Notes under the pieces: model-generated
Database searches by the model: none
Told to the model about the DNA's origin: nothing
The model's input: only the letters and a program-made list of their open reading frames with translations
In this document: positions 1-7,060 of the stretch, piece by piece
Position numbering within the stretch: the stretch's first letter is position 1
Layout: each line of letters opens with the position of its first letter
Made by a program: the position numbers and the translations under genes
Assembly (NCBI GenBank): GCA_007571365.1
Contig: RKRN01000128.1
Location: 1 to 36,394, forward strand
From: Candidatus Latescibacterota bacterium
GTDB taxonomy: Bacteria > Latescibacterota > UBA2968 > UBA8231
DNA: 36,394 nt
Direction: 5' to 3'

Positions 1-1221
1 GGGTGGAGATGCAGCCTGTTCGTGGCGACTGCTTGGGGGCGGAGGCGGGGGCTGTTCACTCCGGCCGCGGCCTAGAGGGCGCGGCTGCGCCCCTTCGAGC
101 AACTGCAAGCGGCGCAGCAATTCGCCCACATCGACAGACCGGCCCATCAGCGCCAGATGCACCAAGGCGATTTCTAAGCGGAAGCGCGGCTGGAGCGAAC
201 GCTTTAGATCCGCTTCTAAATCCAACAGCGACTGCATCATGCGCAGCAAATCTTCGACCGCCATAGCTGTGGCAAGCTCACCACAGCGGCGGCGAGCGTC
301 TTCGGCCATGTCCAACTCGTCGGTCCCGCCCTGTATCTTGGCGAAGAGCAAGTGGCGCAAAAGCTCAACTAGGCCGTAGACGAATTCCTCAATATCGACC
401 CCTTCGTCAACGGCTTGGGCGACTACCTCCAAGACCTGTGCGGGGGCTGCTTCGCGCATGGCGTCGAGCAATTCAAAGTAGAGGCCGCGATCGACGAGCC
501 CCAACACCTGCACCACGGCTTGCTGCGACACCTCTGCGCCCAATGAGACCACTTGATCGAGTAGGCTTTCAGCGTCGCGCAAGGCACCATCGGCTCGGCT
601 AGCCAACAGATGAAGTGCTCCCTCCTCAACCGCAATGCCCTCGGCTTGGGCAATGGTGCCCAAATGAGCGGCGATCTGACCGGAAGAGATGCGGCGAAAA
701 TTGAAGCGCTGACAACGCGAGAGAATGGTGTCGGGGACCGACTGTACCTCTGTGGTGGCGAAGATGAAAACCACGTGCTTTGGCGGTTCCTCCAGCGTCT
801 TTAACAACGCATTGAACGCCGCGGTCGAAAGCATGTGAACTTCGTCGATGATGTAAATTTTATAGACGCCTGCGGTCGCGGCGTAGCGCACGACTTCGCG
901 CAACTCGCGGACGTCATCGACGCTGTTGTTGGAGGCCCCGTCGATCTCCAGCACGTTCATGCTAGTGGCGGAGGCGATGCTCTGGCAGGAATCGCACGCC
1001 TCGCAAGGATTGCCGTCGCGGGGGTCGGCGCAGTTGAGGACCTTGGCGAGAATCCGGGCGGTCGTGGTCTTGCCCACGCCGCGAGGGCCGCAAAACAGGT
1101 AGCACTGCGCGATGCGCCCGGAATGGACAGCACTCTTTAAGGTCGCGGTGATATGCTCCTGCCCGACGACTTCGTCGAATTGGCGGGGACGCCATTTGCG
1201 TGCTGTTACCTGATAGGCCAT
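1..1221 (-). CDS. dnaX: DNA polymerase III subunit gamma/tau (5' part only)
   Basis: This is the clamp-loader ATPase that opens the sliding clamp during replication. The frame starts at ATG 1221 and stays open to the window edge, so 407 codons are visible and the C-terminus is missing. The N-terminus reads MAYQVTARKWRPRQFDEVVG, a hallmark of DnaX. A Walker A motif (GPRGVGKTT) lies at residues 45-53 and Walker B (DEVH) at 126-129. Cys64, Cys73, Cys76 and Cys79 are the usual zinc ligands, and the SRC sensor/arginine-finger motif is at 168-170. The last visible part is a proline-rich linker after the collar domain, as expected before the tau-specific region. No slippery frameshift site is seen, but the usual position may lie outside the window. 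It follows the SRP RNA by 40 bp, an arrangement also found in Bacillus. The SD is weak (GAG about 7 nt before ATG). Identification is secure. Confidence 0.96.
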   Translation of the reverse strand, partial: MAYQVTARKWRPRQFDEVVGQEHITATLKSAVHSGRIAQCYLFCGPRGVGKTTTARILAKVLNCADPRDGNPCEACDSCQSIASATSMNVLEIDGASNNSVDDVRELREVVRYAATAGVYKIYIIDEVHMLSTAAFNALLKTLEEPPKHVVFIFATTEVQSVPDTILSRCQRFNFRRISSGQIAAHLGTIAQAEGIAVEEGALHLLASRADGALRDAESLLDQVVSLGAEVSQQAVVQVLGLVDRGLYFELLDAMREAAPAQVLEVVAQAVDEGVDIEEFVYGLVELLRHLLFAKIQGGTDELDMAEDARRRCGELATAMAVEDLLRMMQSLLDLEADLKRSLQPRFRLEIALVHLALMGRSVDVGELLRRLQLLEGAQPRPLGRGRSEQPPPPPPSSRHEQAASPP

Positions 1222-1261
1222 TGCGTTGCTCGACACAGCCAAGCTGGAGGAAAAATTAAAA

Positions 1262-1532
1262 GGCCGTGCACCCATCTTCGATCCCGCCCTCAGGCCTGCC
1301 CAGAGCCAGTTAGCTCCAACCGGATCACTCTGCGGCACACCAAGAGACATTCCTACCGCTGCTACCTTCCGGTCCTGACGGGGTTCAGAAGCTCTTGATT
1401 GCGCAGAATCCGGTCTTCAGCGCCACTTTACTCTGGCCGAACAAGAGGTGCTAAAACCTCTGGATGGGAATTCAATCCCGCTATAGCGGATTGCGGGTAC
1501 AGGGCACCGCTATCTCCCCATCTAGCACGACC
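1262..1532 (-). ncRNA. ffs: Signal recognition particle RNA, large bacterial form with Alu domain
   Basis: This is the RNA scaffold of the signal recognition particle. On the minus strand the conserved apical S-domain motif (GTCAGGACCGGAAGGTAGCA) covers roughly 1390-1360. The 5' part (GTCGTGCTAG, then GGTGCCCTGTACCCGCAATC) matches the Alu domain of the Bacillus scRNA. The two ends pair as GGTCGTGC with GCACGGCC, which sets the limits at 1532 and 1262, giving 271 nt. A T-rich run (TTTTAATTTTT) follows the closing helix and may act as the terminator or a processing end. The ends are inferred from this helix and could shift by a few bases. A TATTTT box lies only 2 nt before the 5' end, too close to be its -10 element, so the RNA may be processed from a transcript shared with the tRNAs upstream. 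Confidence 0.93.
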
Positions 1533-1569
1533 TAAAATACTGCATTTCACAGCGGGTATCCGAAAAATA

Positions 1570-1645
1570 TGGTGGAGCAGATGGGGATCGAACCCACGAC
1601 CTCCAGATTGCGAACCTGGCGCTCTCCCAGCTGAGCTACTGCCCC
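1570..1645 (-). tRNA. tRNA-Ala (anticodon CGC)
   Basis: The minus strand folds as a 76-nt cloverleaf including an encoded CCA end (1572-1570). The acceptor arm is GGGGCAG/CTGCTCC and contains the G3-U70 wobble pair that identifies alanine tRNAs. The anticodon loop is TTCGCAA, giving CGC, which reads GCG. The T-loop is GGGTTCGATCCC. It is the third of three tRNAs in the same direction and lies 37 nt before the SRP RNA. Confidence 0.96.
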
Positions 1646-1659
1646 GTCCGGATCAATTA

Positions 1660-1750
1660 TGGCGGAGAGAGAGGGATTCGAACCCTCGGTAGGGGGTTGC
1701 CCTACACACGATTTCCAGTCGTGCACCTTCGGCCACTCGGTCATCTCTCC
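1660..1750 (-). tRNA. tRNA-Ser (anticodon GGA)
   Basis: This is a 91-nt class II cloverleaf with a long variable arm. The acceptor is GGAGAGA/TCTCTCC, the discriminator is G73, and CCA is encoded at 1662-1660. The anticodon loop CTGGAAA gives GGA, which reads TCC and TCT. A TACAAT hexamer (plus-strand 1759-1764) sits 8 nt upstream and could be a local -10 element, but no good -35 is visible, so co-transcription with the upstream tRNA is as likely. Confidence 0.96.
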
Positions 1751-1775
1751 ACAAAAGCATTGTACCTTAAATAAA

Positions 1776-1865
<90 letters not shown>

Positions 1866-1870
1866 TCAAT

Positions 1871-2356
1871 CTACTTGGCCGCTCGCAGAGCCGCAAAAAA
1901 ACTCTTGAGTAACTCGGCACATTCTCGCTTTAGCACCCCGCCGCGGACCTGACAGCGATGATTGAGCCGAGGATCCTCCGCAATGTTGCACAACGAGCCG
2001 CAAGCTCCAGATTTAGGATCGGCGGCCCCGAAGACCAGCTGTGGCACCCGGGCCAAAACCACAGCCCCAGCGCACATGGCGCAAGGTTCCAAAGTGACGT
2101 AGAGCGTCGTCGCCAATAAGCGCCGCGTCCCCAAAGCCGCTGCGGCTTGGCGCAAGGCCAGCATCTCCGCGTGAGCCGTGGGATCCTGCGTCGCTTCAAT
2201 GGCGTTGCCGGCTCGGCCCAAGACCTGCCCGGCTCCGACGACGACAGCACCGACCGGGACCTCGCCGCGCCGGCCGGCGCACTCGGCCTCGTGTAGGGCC
2301 TGGCGCATCCAATGGCTGTCTTTGGCGAATGAGCTAAGTTCTTTCGTAGAATCCAT
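1871..2356 (-). CDS. tadA: tRNA-specific adenosine deaminase TadA
   Basis: TadA converts adenosine 34 of tRNA-Arg(ACG) to inosine, allowing one tRNA to read three arginine codons. The 161-aa protein has the cytidine/adenosine-deaminase zinc motif: HAE at 62-64, with His62 as ligand and Glu64 as proton shuttle, and PCAMC at 91-95 with Cys92 and Cys95. The early stretch REVPVGAV-like segment (EVPVGAVVV, 32-40) is typical. I chose ATG 2356. A TTG at 2383 would add nine residues and has a weak TAGG upstream, so the start is not settled. The gene lies directly before the tRNA cluster, SRP RNA and dnaX, as tadA does in Bacillus, except that Bacillus has no tRNAs in between. Confidence 0.93.
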   Translation of the reverse strand: MDSTKELSSFAKDSHWMRQALHEAECAGRRGEVPVGAVVVGAGQVLGRAGNAIEATQDPTAHAEMLALRQAAAALGTRRLLATTLYVTLEPCAMCAGAVVLARVPQLVFGAADPKSGACGSLCNIAEDPRLNHRCQVRGGVLKRECAELLKSFFAALRAAK

Positions 2357-2373
2357 TTGAGGCCGTTTTAAGG

Positions 2374-2389
2374 GGCCTCCCAAGAGGCC
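2374..2389 (-). repeat. Short perfect hairpin in the tadA leader
   Basis: GGCCTC and GAGGCC form a 6-bp stem around a 4-nt loop (TTGG on the minus strand). It lies between the SxtJ-like stop and tadA. No T-run follows on either strand, so it is a poor intrinsic terminator. The alternative TTG start of tadA (2383-2381) falls in the loop, so the hairpin could influence start choice. Function is unproven. Confidence 0.35.
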
Positions 2390-2434
2390 TAAATATAACG
2401 GCTGGCCAAAACAAGAGCAAGGCTTAGTGGGGCT

Positions 2435-2860
2435 TCAAAAGCGCTTGCGATAATGGTCGCGAGGAAACAAAGAACAGGCCCGACGCTGCCAGTAACTTTC
2501 CGCGCCGCGAGCGATTTTGCGGTCGAGCGGATCGCGTCCCAAAAGGCGCATACCAAGCCCGGTCAGCGTAAAAAGCGTGTAGAAAACTAGCCCCAAGAGC
2601 AGGTGGATATTGACAAAGGCCACCATCCTCGCCAGCCACATGTAGGGAAAGTAGACCGGCTTCAGCGCAACAGGCCGCATCAAGCCGGTCCCGAGCAATA
2701 TCAGCGAAGCCGCGTGTACAAGCTGGGCGACGCCAACCGCTCCCACGTACCACAGATAGCCGCCGAGCAAGGCCAGCAACACCGCTAGCGCGATTCCGAA
2801 TCGGCGCAAATCGCCGCGCGAGGGAACCACAACCCCCCAGTAGCTCTTAGCCTCAGTCAA
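2435..2860 (-). CDS. SxtJ-like small membrane protein
   Basis: This is a membrane protein of about 141 residues with predicted helices near residues 20-40, 45-65 and 80-105, and a basic C-terminus. Its sequence and position after a carbamoyltransferase match the SxtJ family, named from the saxitoxin cluster but widespread as a partner of NodU/HypF-like carbamoyltransferases. The biochemical role of that family is unknown. The likely start is TTG 2860, because AGGAG lies 7 nt upstream. TTG 2866 is in frame but too close to that SD. Start and carbamoyltransferase stop overlap in the string TTGACTGA, which suggests translational coupling. The short DUF5989 protein that often completes such sets is not seen here. 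Confidence 0.8.
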   Translation of the reverse strand: MTEAKSYWGVVVPSRGDLRRFGIALAVLLALLGGYLWYVGAVGVAQLVHAASLILLGTGLMRPVALKPVYFPYMWLARMVAFVNIHLLLGLVFYTLFTLTGLGMRLLGRDPLDRKIARGAESYWQRRACSLFPRDHYRKRF

Positions 2861-4676
2861 GCTCAAACTCCTCTTGCCAATCCAGCTCTTCTTGCCACTG
2901 CGGCTGGTCTTGCTTGTCTAAGATATAAGAGCCTAGGACTAAAAAATCCATCTCGGTTCGCATAAAGCAGCGGTAGGCATCTTCGGGGCTTTGGACGATG
3001 GGTTCGCCGCGCACGTTGAAGGATGTGTTGACGACCACTGGATATCCAGTCAGGCTCTGAAAGGCGCGAATCACGTCGTAGTAGCGCGGGTGATCTTGCC
3101 GGCGCAGCGTTTGCACTCTCGCCGAGTAATCAACGTGGGTGACGGCCGGCATATCTGAGCGCGGCACGTTTAGCTTGTCGATGCCGAACAGCCGCTGCTG
3201 CTCTTCGCTCATCGGGAGCTGCCGCTCCGCTTTAACCGGGGCCACTTGCAGCATGTAGGGCGAGTCGGCATCCAACTCAAAGAACTCGCCGACGCATTCG
3301 CGCAGGACCGTCGGGGCAAAAGGGCGGAAGCTCTCGCGGAACTTGATCTTGAGGTTCATCATCGACTGCATCTGGGTGGAGCGCGGGTCGCCGAGAATCG
3401 ACCGGGCACCGAGCGCACGCGGCCCAAATTCCATCCGCCCCTGAAAAAAGCCGACGACCTTGCCGGCGGCCAACAGCTCGGCCACGCGCACCGGCAACTC
3501 ATCTTCGGCGAGCTTTTGCGCCACCCCCGCCTGCTGCTCAATGCACTGGTAAATTTCCTCGTCCCCGTACTCAGGCCCCAACAGAGCCCCCTGCATCGCG
3601 TCGTTTTCGCCATCTACCACTCGCTCGTGGCCCAAGTGGTGATACCACAGCGCCAGCGCCACGCCCAAGGCCCCACCGGCATCGCCGGCGGCCGGCTGGA
3701 TCCAGATGTTTTCAAAAGGCCCCTCGCGCAAGACGCGGCCGTTGCCGACGCAATTGAGCGCCACGCCACCGGCCATGCACAAGTTTTTGAGCTTGGTTTC
3801 TCGGTGTACCGTACGGGCAATGCGCAACATGATTTCCTCGGTGACGACCTGACAGGAGCGCGCAATATCCATCTCGCGCTGCGTCAGCGGCGTCTCCGGC
3901 CGCCGCGGCGGTCCCCCGAAGAGCTTGTCCATAGCCCGACTGGTCATCGTCAAGCCAGATAGGTAATTGAAATACCGAGTATTGAGCTTGAAGGAGCCAT
4001 CGTCCTTCAGGTCCATTATCTCGTTGAGCATTAGATCGACGTATTTTGGCTCGCCATAGGGGGCCAGCCCCATTAGCTTGTACTCGCCAGAGTTGACCTT
4101 GAAGCCCGCAAAGTACGTAAAGGCCGAATAGAACAAACCCAGCGAGTGGGGGAACTTGAGGTCGGCCAGCGTGTGAATTTCGGCATCCCGGCCGTAGCCA
4201 TAGCTAGTCGTAGTCCATTCGCCGACCCCGTCCAAGGTCGCGATCGCCGCTTCTCGATACGGCGACGGATAGAAGGCCGACGCGGCGTGCGACTCGTGGT
4301 GGTCGCCGAATAGCACCGGGACTTCGCAGCCGAGTTGCTCTTGGATTAACTGCGGGATCCACAGCTTCTTTTCTAGCCATACCTTCATGCTCTTCCAGTA
4401 GAGGCGCAGGCCCAACGGTGCCGTGCCGAGATGGGTCTCTAGCAGGCGTTCAAAGGTCAGCAGGGGTTTGTCGTAAAACCCCACGCAGTGCAGATCTTTG
4501 GCCTCAATACCGCCTTCTCGCAAACAGTATGCGACAGCGCGAGCGGGAAAATCTGGATCGTGTTTAACGCGCGTGAATCGCTCCTCTTGCGCTGCGGCCA
4601 AGACCTTGCCGTCGCGCACCAAACAGGCCGCACTATCGTGATAGAACGCGGAAATACCGAGGATGTAAGTGGCCAT
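2853..4676 (-). CDS. Carbamoyltransferase of the NodU/HypF/TobZ family
   Basis: Enzymes of this family transfer a carbamoyl group from carbamoyl phosphate to a hydroxyl or other acceptor on sugars, antibiotics or lipids, through an adenylated intermediate. The 607-aa protein begins ATYILGISAFYHDSAAC, the classic N-terminus. It carries the metal-binding GDHHESHAASAF block (124-135), GGVALNC in the middle, and the C-terminal-domain signatures FFQGRMEFGPRALGARSI and FRESFRPFAP. The length is normal for the family. The next gene is an SxtJ-like membrane protein, so the acceptor may be membrane- or envelope-associated; that is inference. No sugar-modification or antibiotic cluster surrounds it, so the substrate cannot be named. 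The start at ATG 4676 has no obvious SD. Confidence 0.92.
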   Translation of the reverse strand: MATYILGISAFYHDSAACLVRDGKVLAAAQEERFTRVKHDPDFPARAVAYCLREGGIEAKDLHCVGFYDKPLLTFERLLETHLGTAPLGLRLYWKSMKVWLEKKLWIPQLIQEQLGCEVPVLFGDHHESHAASAFYPSPYREAAIATLDGVGEWTTTSYGYGRDAEIHTLADLKFPHSLGLFYSAFTYFAGFKVNSGEYKLMGLAPYGEPKYVDLMLNEIMDLKDDGSFKLNTRYFNYLSGLTMTSRAMDKLFGGPPRRPETPLTQREMDIARSCQVVTEEIMLRIARTVHRETKLKNLCMAGGVALNCVGNGRVLREGPFENIWIQPAAGDAGGALGVALALWYHHLGHERVVDGENDAMQGALLGPEYGDEEIYQCIEQQAGVAQKLAEDELPVRVAELLAAGKVVGFFQGRMEFGPRALGARSILGDPRSTQMQSMMNLKIKFRESFRPFAPTVLRECVGEFFELDADSPYMLQVAPVKAERQLPMSEEQQRLFGIDKLNVPRSDMPAVTHVDYSARVQTLRRQDHPRYYDVIRAFQSLTGYPVVVNTSFNVRGEPIVQSPEDAYRCFMRTEMDFLVLGSYILDKQDQPQWQEELDWQEEFELD

Positions 4677-4768
4677 AAGGAGCTTGACAAAATGGGGTCT
4701 AGAAGCGATACTAAAAAGTTTTCATAACCTACGGATTATATTGAAAAATATCAAGTTAGGGTCATTTT
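4677..4768. promoter_or_regulatory. Divergent intergenic region, probable promoters
   Basis: This 92-bp AT-rich gap is the only divergent gene pair in the window (carbamoyltransferase on minus, lysA-like on plus). Both genes must start transcription from here or within each other. A perfect TATAAT lies on the minus strand (plus coordinates 4735-4740) and could serve the carbamoyltransferase, though no good -35 hexamer stands 17 nt before it. On the plus strand, TTAGGGT about 8 nt before ATG 4769 is a modest SD. No operator-like repeat was recognised. Confidence 0.45.
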
Positions 4769-6040
4769 ATGGAACGGCTTTCGCTGCTGTCTGAAGACCA
4801 AGTTCGCGCCGTCCAGCACCAGTTTGGGACGCCTACTTTTGTCTATAGTCAAAAGGCCTTGGAATCCCAAGCCCAAAAGGCACTGGCCTTCCCCCATGTA
4901 CACGGCCTGACGGTGCGCTACGCGGTGAAAGCCTGTCCGGCCGCCGGCGTGATCCGCATTCTCAACCGCGCCGGCCTGCACATCGACGCCAGCAGTGGCT
5001 ACGAAGCACTGCGGGCCATGCGCGCTGGCGTCCCCTCAGCCCAGATTCAGCTCACGGCCCAGCAACTACCCGATAACTTAGCAGACCTAGTGCGCCAAGG
5101 CGTCCTCTTCAACGCCTGTTCCCTACATCAACTCGCAGCCTATGGTCAGCTTTTTCCGGGCCGCGAAGTCTCCATACGCGTCAATCCCGGCCTAGGTTCG
5201 GGGCACAGCAACCGCACCAATACGGGCGGCCCTTCGTCGAGTTTCGGCATCTGGCACGAGCATCTCGACCAAGTGCTCGCAACGGTTGACGAACACAACC
5301 TGCAACTTACCGGCTTGCACAGCCATATCGGTTCGGGTAGCGACCCAGCAGTCTGGCAGCACTGCGCCCGGTTGACGTTGGGCGTAGCCGCCAAGTTGCC
5401 CGAGGTGAGGCGCGTGAGCATGGGCGGCGGTTTCAAAATTGGGCGCATGGCCGACGAAGTATCCACCGACTTACACAAGGCCGGCCAGCCTGTGGCCGAC
5501 GAATTCAACCGCTTCGCCCAAGAGCACGGCCGCAAGCTGCATCTGGAAATCGAACCGGGAACCTTCTTGGTGGGCAACGCTGGTGCCATCGTCTGTAGCG
5601 TCGTCGATATGGTCAATACCGGCCCGCAAGGGTATTGCTTTATCAAGGTCAATAGCGGCATGACCGAAGTGCTGCGGCCCAGTCTGTACGGGGCGCAGCA
5701 CCCCATCGTCGTAGTTCCGGCCCCTCCAGAGGAACGCGGTCAAGGCGCGTACCTAATCGCCGGCCACTGCTGTGAAAGCGGGGATATTCTCACGCCAGCA
5801 GCTAACAACCCCGAAGAACTGGCACCTCGCGTACTCACCGAGCCGCGCATTGGCGACGCCGTCTTTATCGGCGGCTGCGGGGCTTATTGCGCGGGCATGG
5901 CCGCCAAAAACTACAATTCCTTCCCGGAAGCATGCGAAGTGCTGCTCGGCACAGACGGGGAGCTTCATCTGCTGCGCCAGCGCCAGACCCTCGACCAGAT
6001 TCTAGCCAACGAGTCCCTACCTGCTTTCCTCAGCACCTAA
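4769..6040 (+). CDS. lysA: Diaminopimelate decarboxylase-like PLP enzyme
   Basis: This is a fold-III (alanine-racemase-type) PLP decarboxylase of 423 aa. The LysA reaction turns meso-diaminopimelate into lysine. Lys54 in YAVKACP is the expected Schiff-base lysine. HSHIGSGSD (184-192), the GGG phosphate-binding turn (219-221), EPG (262-264), RPSLYGAQHPI (303-313), CESGD (335-339) and NYNSFPEA near 387 follow the LysA order. Some signature positions differ: KAC instead of the usual KAN, and Thr instead of the common Arg or Lys right after EPG. A related substrate such as another diamino acid is therefore possible. It is the only plus-strand gene, and its last 24 bp overlap the end of the permease gene on the other strand. 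LysA family is confident; substrate is less so. Confidence 0.82.
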   Translation: MERLSLLSEDQVRAVQHQFGTPTFVYSQKALESQAQKALAFPHVHGLTVRYAVKACPAAGVIRILNRAGLHIDASSGYEALRAMRAGVPSAQIQLTAQQLPDNLADLVRQGVLFNACSLHQLAAYGQLFPGREVSIRVNPGLGSGHSNRTNTGGPSSSFGIWHEHLDQVLATVDEHNLQLTGLHSHIGSGSDPAVWQHCARLTLGVAAKLPEVRRVSMGGGFKIGRMADEVSTDLHKAGQPVADEFNRFAQEHGRKLHLEIEPGTFLVGNAGAIVCSVVDMVNTGPQGYCFIKVNSGMTEVLRPSLYGAQHPIVVVPAPPEERGQGAYLIAGHCCESGDILTPAANNPEELAPRVLTEPRIGDAVFIGGCGAYCAGMAAKNYNSFPEACEVLLGTDGELHLLRQRQTLDQILANESLPAFLST

Positions 6041-7060
6041 GCCACGCAGTTTCGGATCCAGCGCGTCGCGCAGCCCGTCGCCTAGCAGGTTGTACAGGGT
6101 CACGGTCGCAAAAATGGCCAAGCCTGGCACGACCACCAGCCACCACGCCGCCGCGTTACTGCGCGCCCCGGCCAGCAGGGCACCCCAAGTGATCACTTCT
6201 GCTGGCACCCCCACCCCCAAAAAGCTCAGCCCCGACTCGGCGAGTATGGCACCCGCCACTCCGAAGGCCGCCGGGATCAGGATCGGACCGATGGCGTTGG
6301 GCAGGATGTGGCGGAACATAATCCGCCCATTTGAGTATCCAAGGCTGCGGGCGGCGGCCACGTAATCGTAGCTGCGCACCTGCAAAAACTGCGAGCGCGT
6401 CAAGCGGGCGATACCGACCCAACTCGTAAGACCGATAATGATCATGACAAAGAACAGGCTCGGCGGAAAAAACGCCGCGACCGTCAAAATTAAGAAGAAG
6501 CTGGGAATCGCGGCCCACAGCTCGAAAAGGCGCGAGAGTGCCAAGTCGATCCAGCCGCCGAAGTAACCGGCCAACGCCCCTAAGACCAAGCCGATGGCCA
6601 GCGATATGCCCACGGCCACTAGGCCGATGGTCAAGGCGTAGCGCGTGCCATGGATCAGTCCCGAGAACACGTCGCGGCCCAAGCGGTCCGTGCCCAGCCA
6701 GTGCTCGGCTCCCGGGGGCTGGTACTTCTCCCGCAAACGGACTTCACCTGGGGCATAAGGCACCGGCGGGAAGATAGCTTCCTCTAGCTTGAGCTTTTTG
6801 AAGTTGCGGCGGCGTTTCAATTCTGCTGGCCAGTCGGCTATTCCCAAATAGACTGCGTATTGGCGGAAGGCCGGAAAGTAGGTCTCGCCTTTGTACTTCA
6901 TGTAGTACGGCTTGTCGCCAGCCAGCAAGTCGGCACTTAAAGCCACAATTCCCAGCAAGACGATGCCCAAGAGACTGAGCAGTGCAGGTCTGTTTTTCTT
7001 AAACTGCTTCCAGACGACCTGTCCGTAGGACTGCCCTTGTGCAACGGCCTCCGCGCTCAT
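6017..7060 (-). CDS. ABC transporter permease, DppC/OppC family
   Basis: This is the inner-membrane half of a peptide-type importer. The 347-aa protein has one N-terminal helix (about 27-46), then a non-membrane insert of about 80 residues. It continues with HWLGTDRLGRDVFSGLIHGT (a DppC-family hallmark), five further helices and the EAA loop (YVAAARSLGYSNGRIMFRHI) that contacts the ATPase. The C-terminal LLGDGLRDALDP is also typical. It begins directly after the stop of the DppB-like gene with no spacer, so the two form an operon. Most family members are about 300 aa; the extra length is in the insert. The matching solute-binding protein may be the one at 24301-26136. Substrate is not known. 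Confidence 0.92.
   Translation of the reverse strand: MSAEAVAQGQSYGQVVWKQFKKNRPALLSLLGIVLLGIVALSADLLAGDKPYYMKYKGETYFPAFRQYAVYLGIADWPAELKRRRNFKKLKLEEAIFPPVPYAPGEVRLREKYQPPGAEHWLGTDRLGRDVFSGLIHGTRYALTIGLVAVGISLAIGLVLGALAGYFGGWIDLALSRLFELWAAIPSFFLILTVAAFFPPSLFFVMIIIGLTSWVGIARLTRSQFLQVRSYDYVAAARSLGYSNGRIMFRHILPNAIGPILIPAAFGVAGAILAESGLSFLGVGVPAEVITWGALLAGARSNAAAWWLVVVPGLAIFATVTLYNLLGDGLRDALDPKLRGLGAEESR

Noticed and set aside
423-1195. Two short minus-strand frames within the dnaX region (423-653 and 962-1195)
   Set aside because: They are in the wrong frame. The real dnaX frame is open from 1221 to the window edge, with all expected motifs.
2374-2389. Hairpin before tadA as an intrinsic terminator
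   Set aside because: The stem is only 6 bp and no T-run follows on either strand, so it is kept only as a repeat.
2424-2753. A 109-codon minus-strand frame overlapping the SxtJ-like gene
   Set aside because: Out-of-frame shadow; the other frame has membrane helices and a coupled start.
3246-3962. A 238-codon plus-strand frame inside the carbamoyltransferase gene
   Set aside because: Antisense shadow of a well-supported gene; its composition is His/Arg/Leu-rich without any domain.
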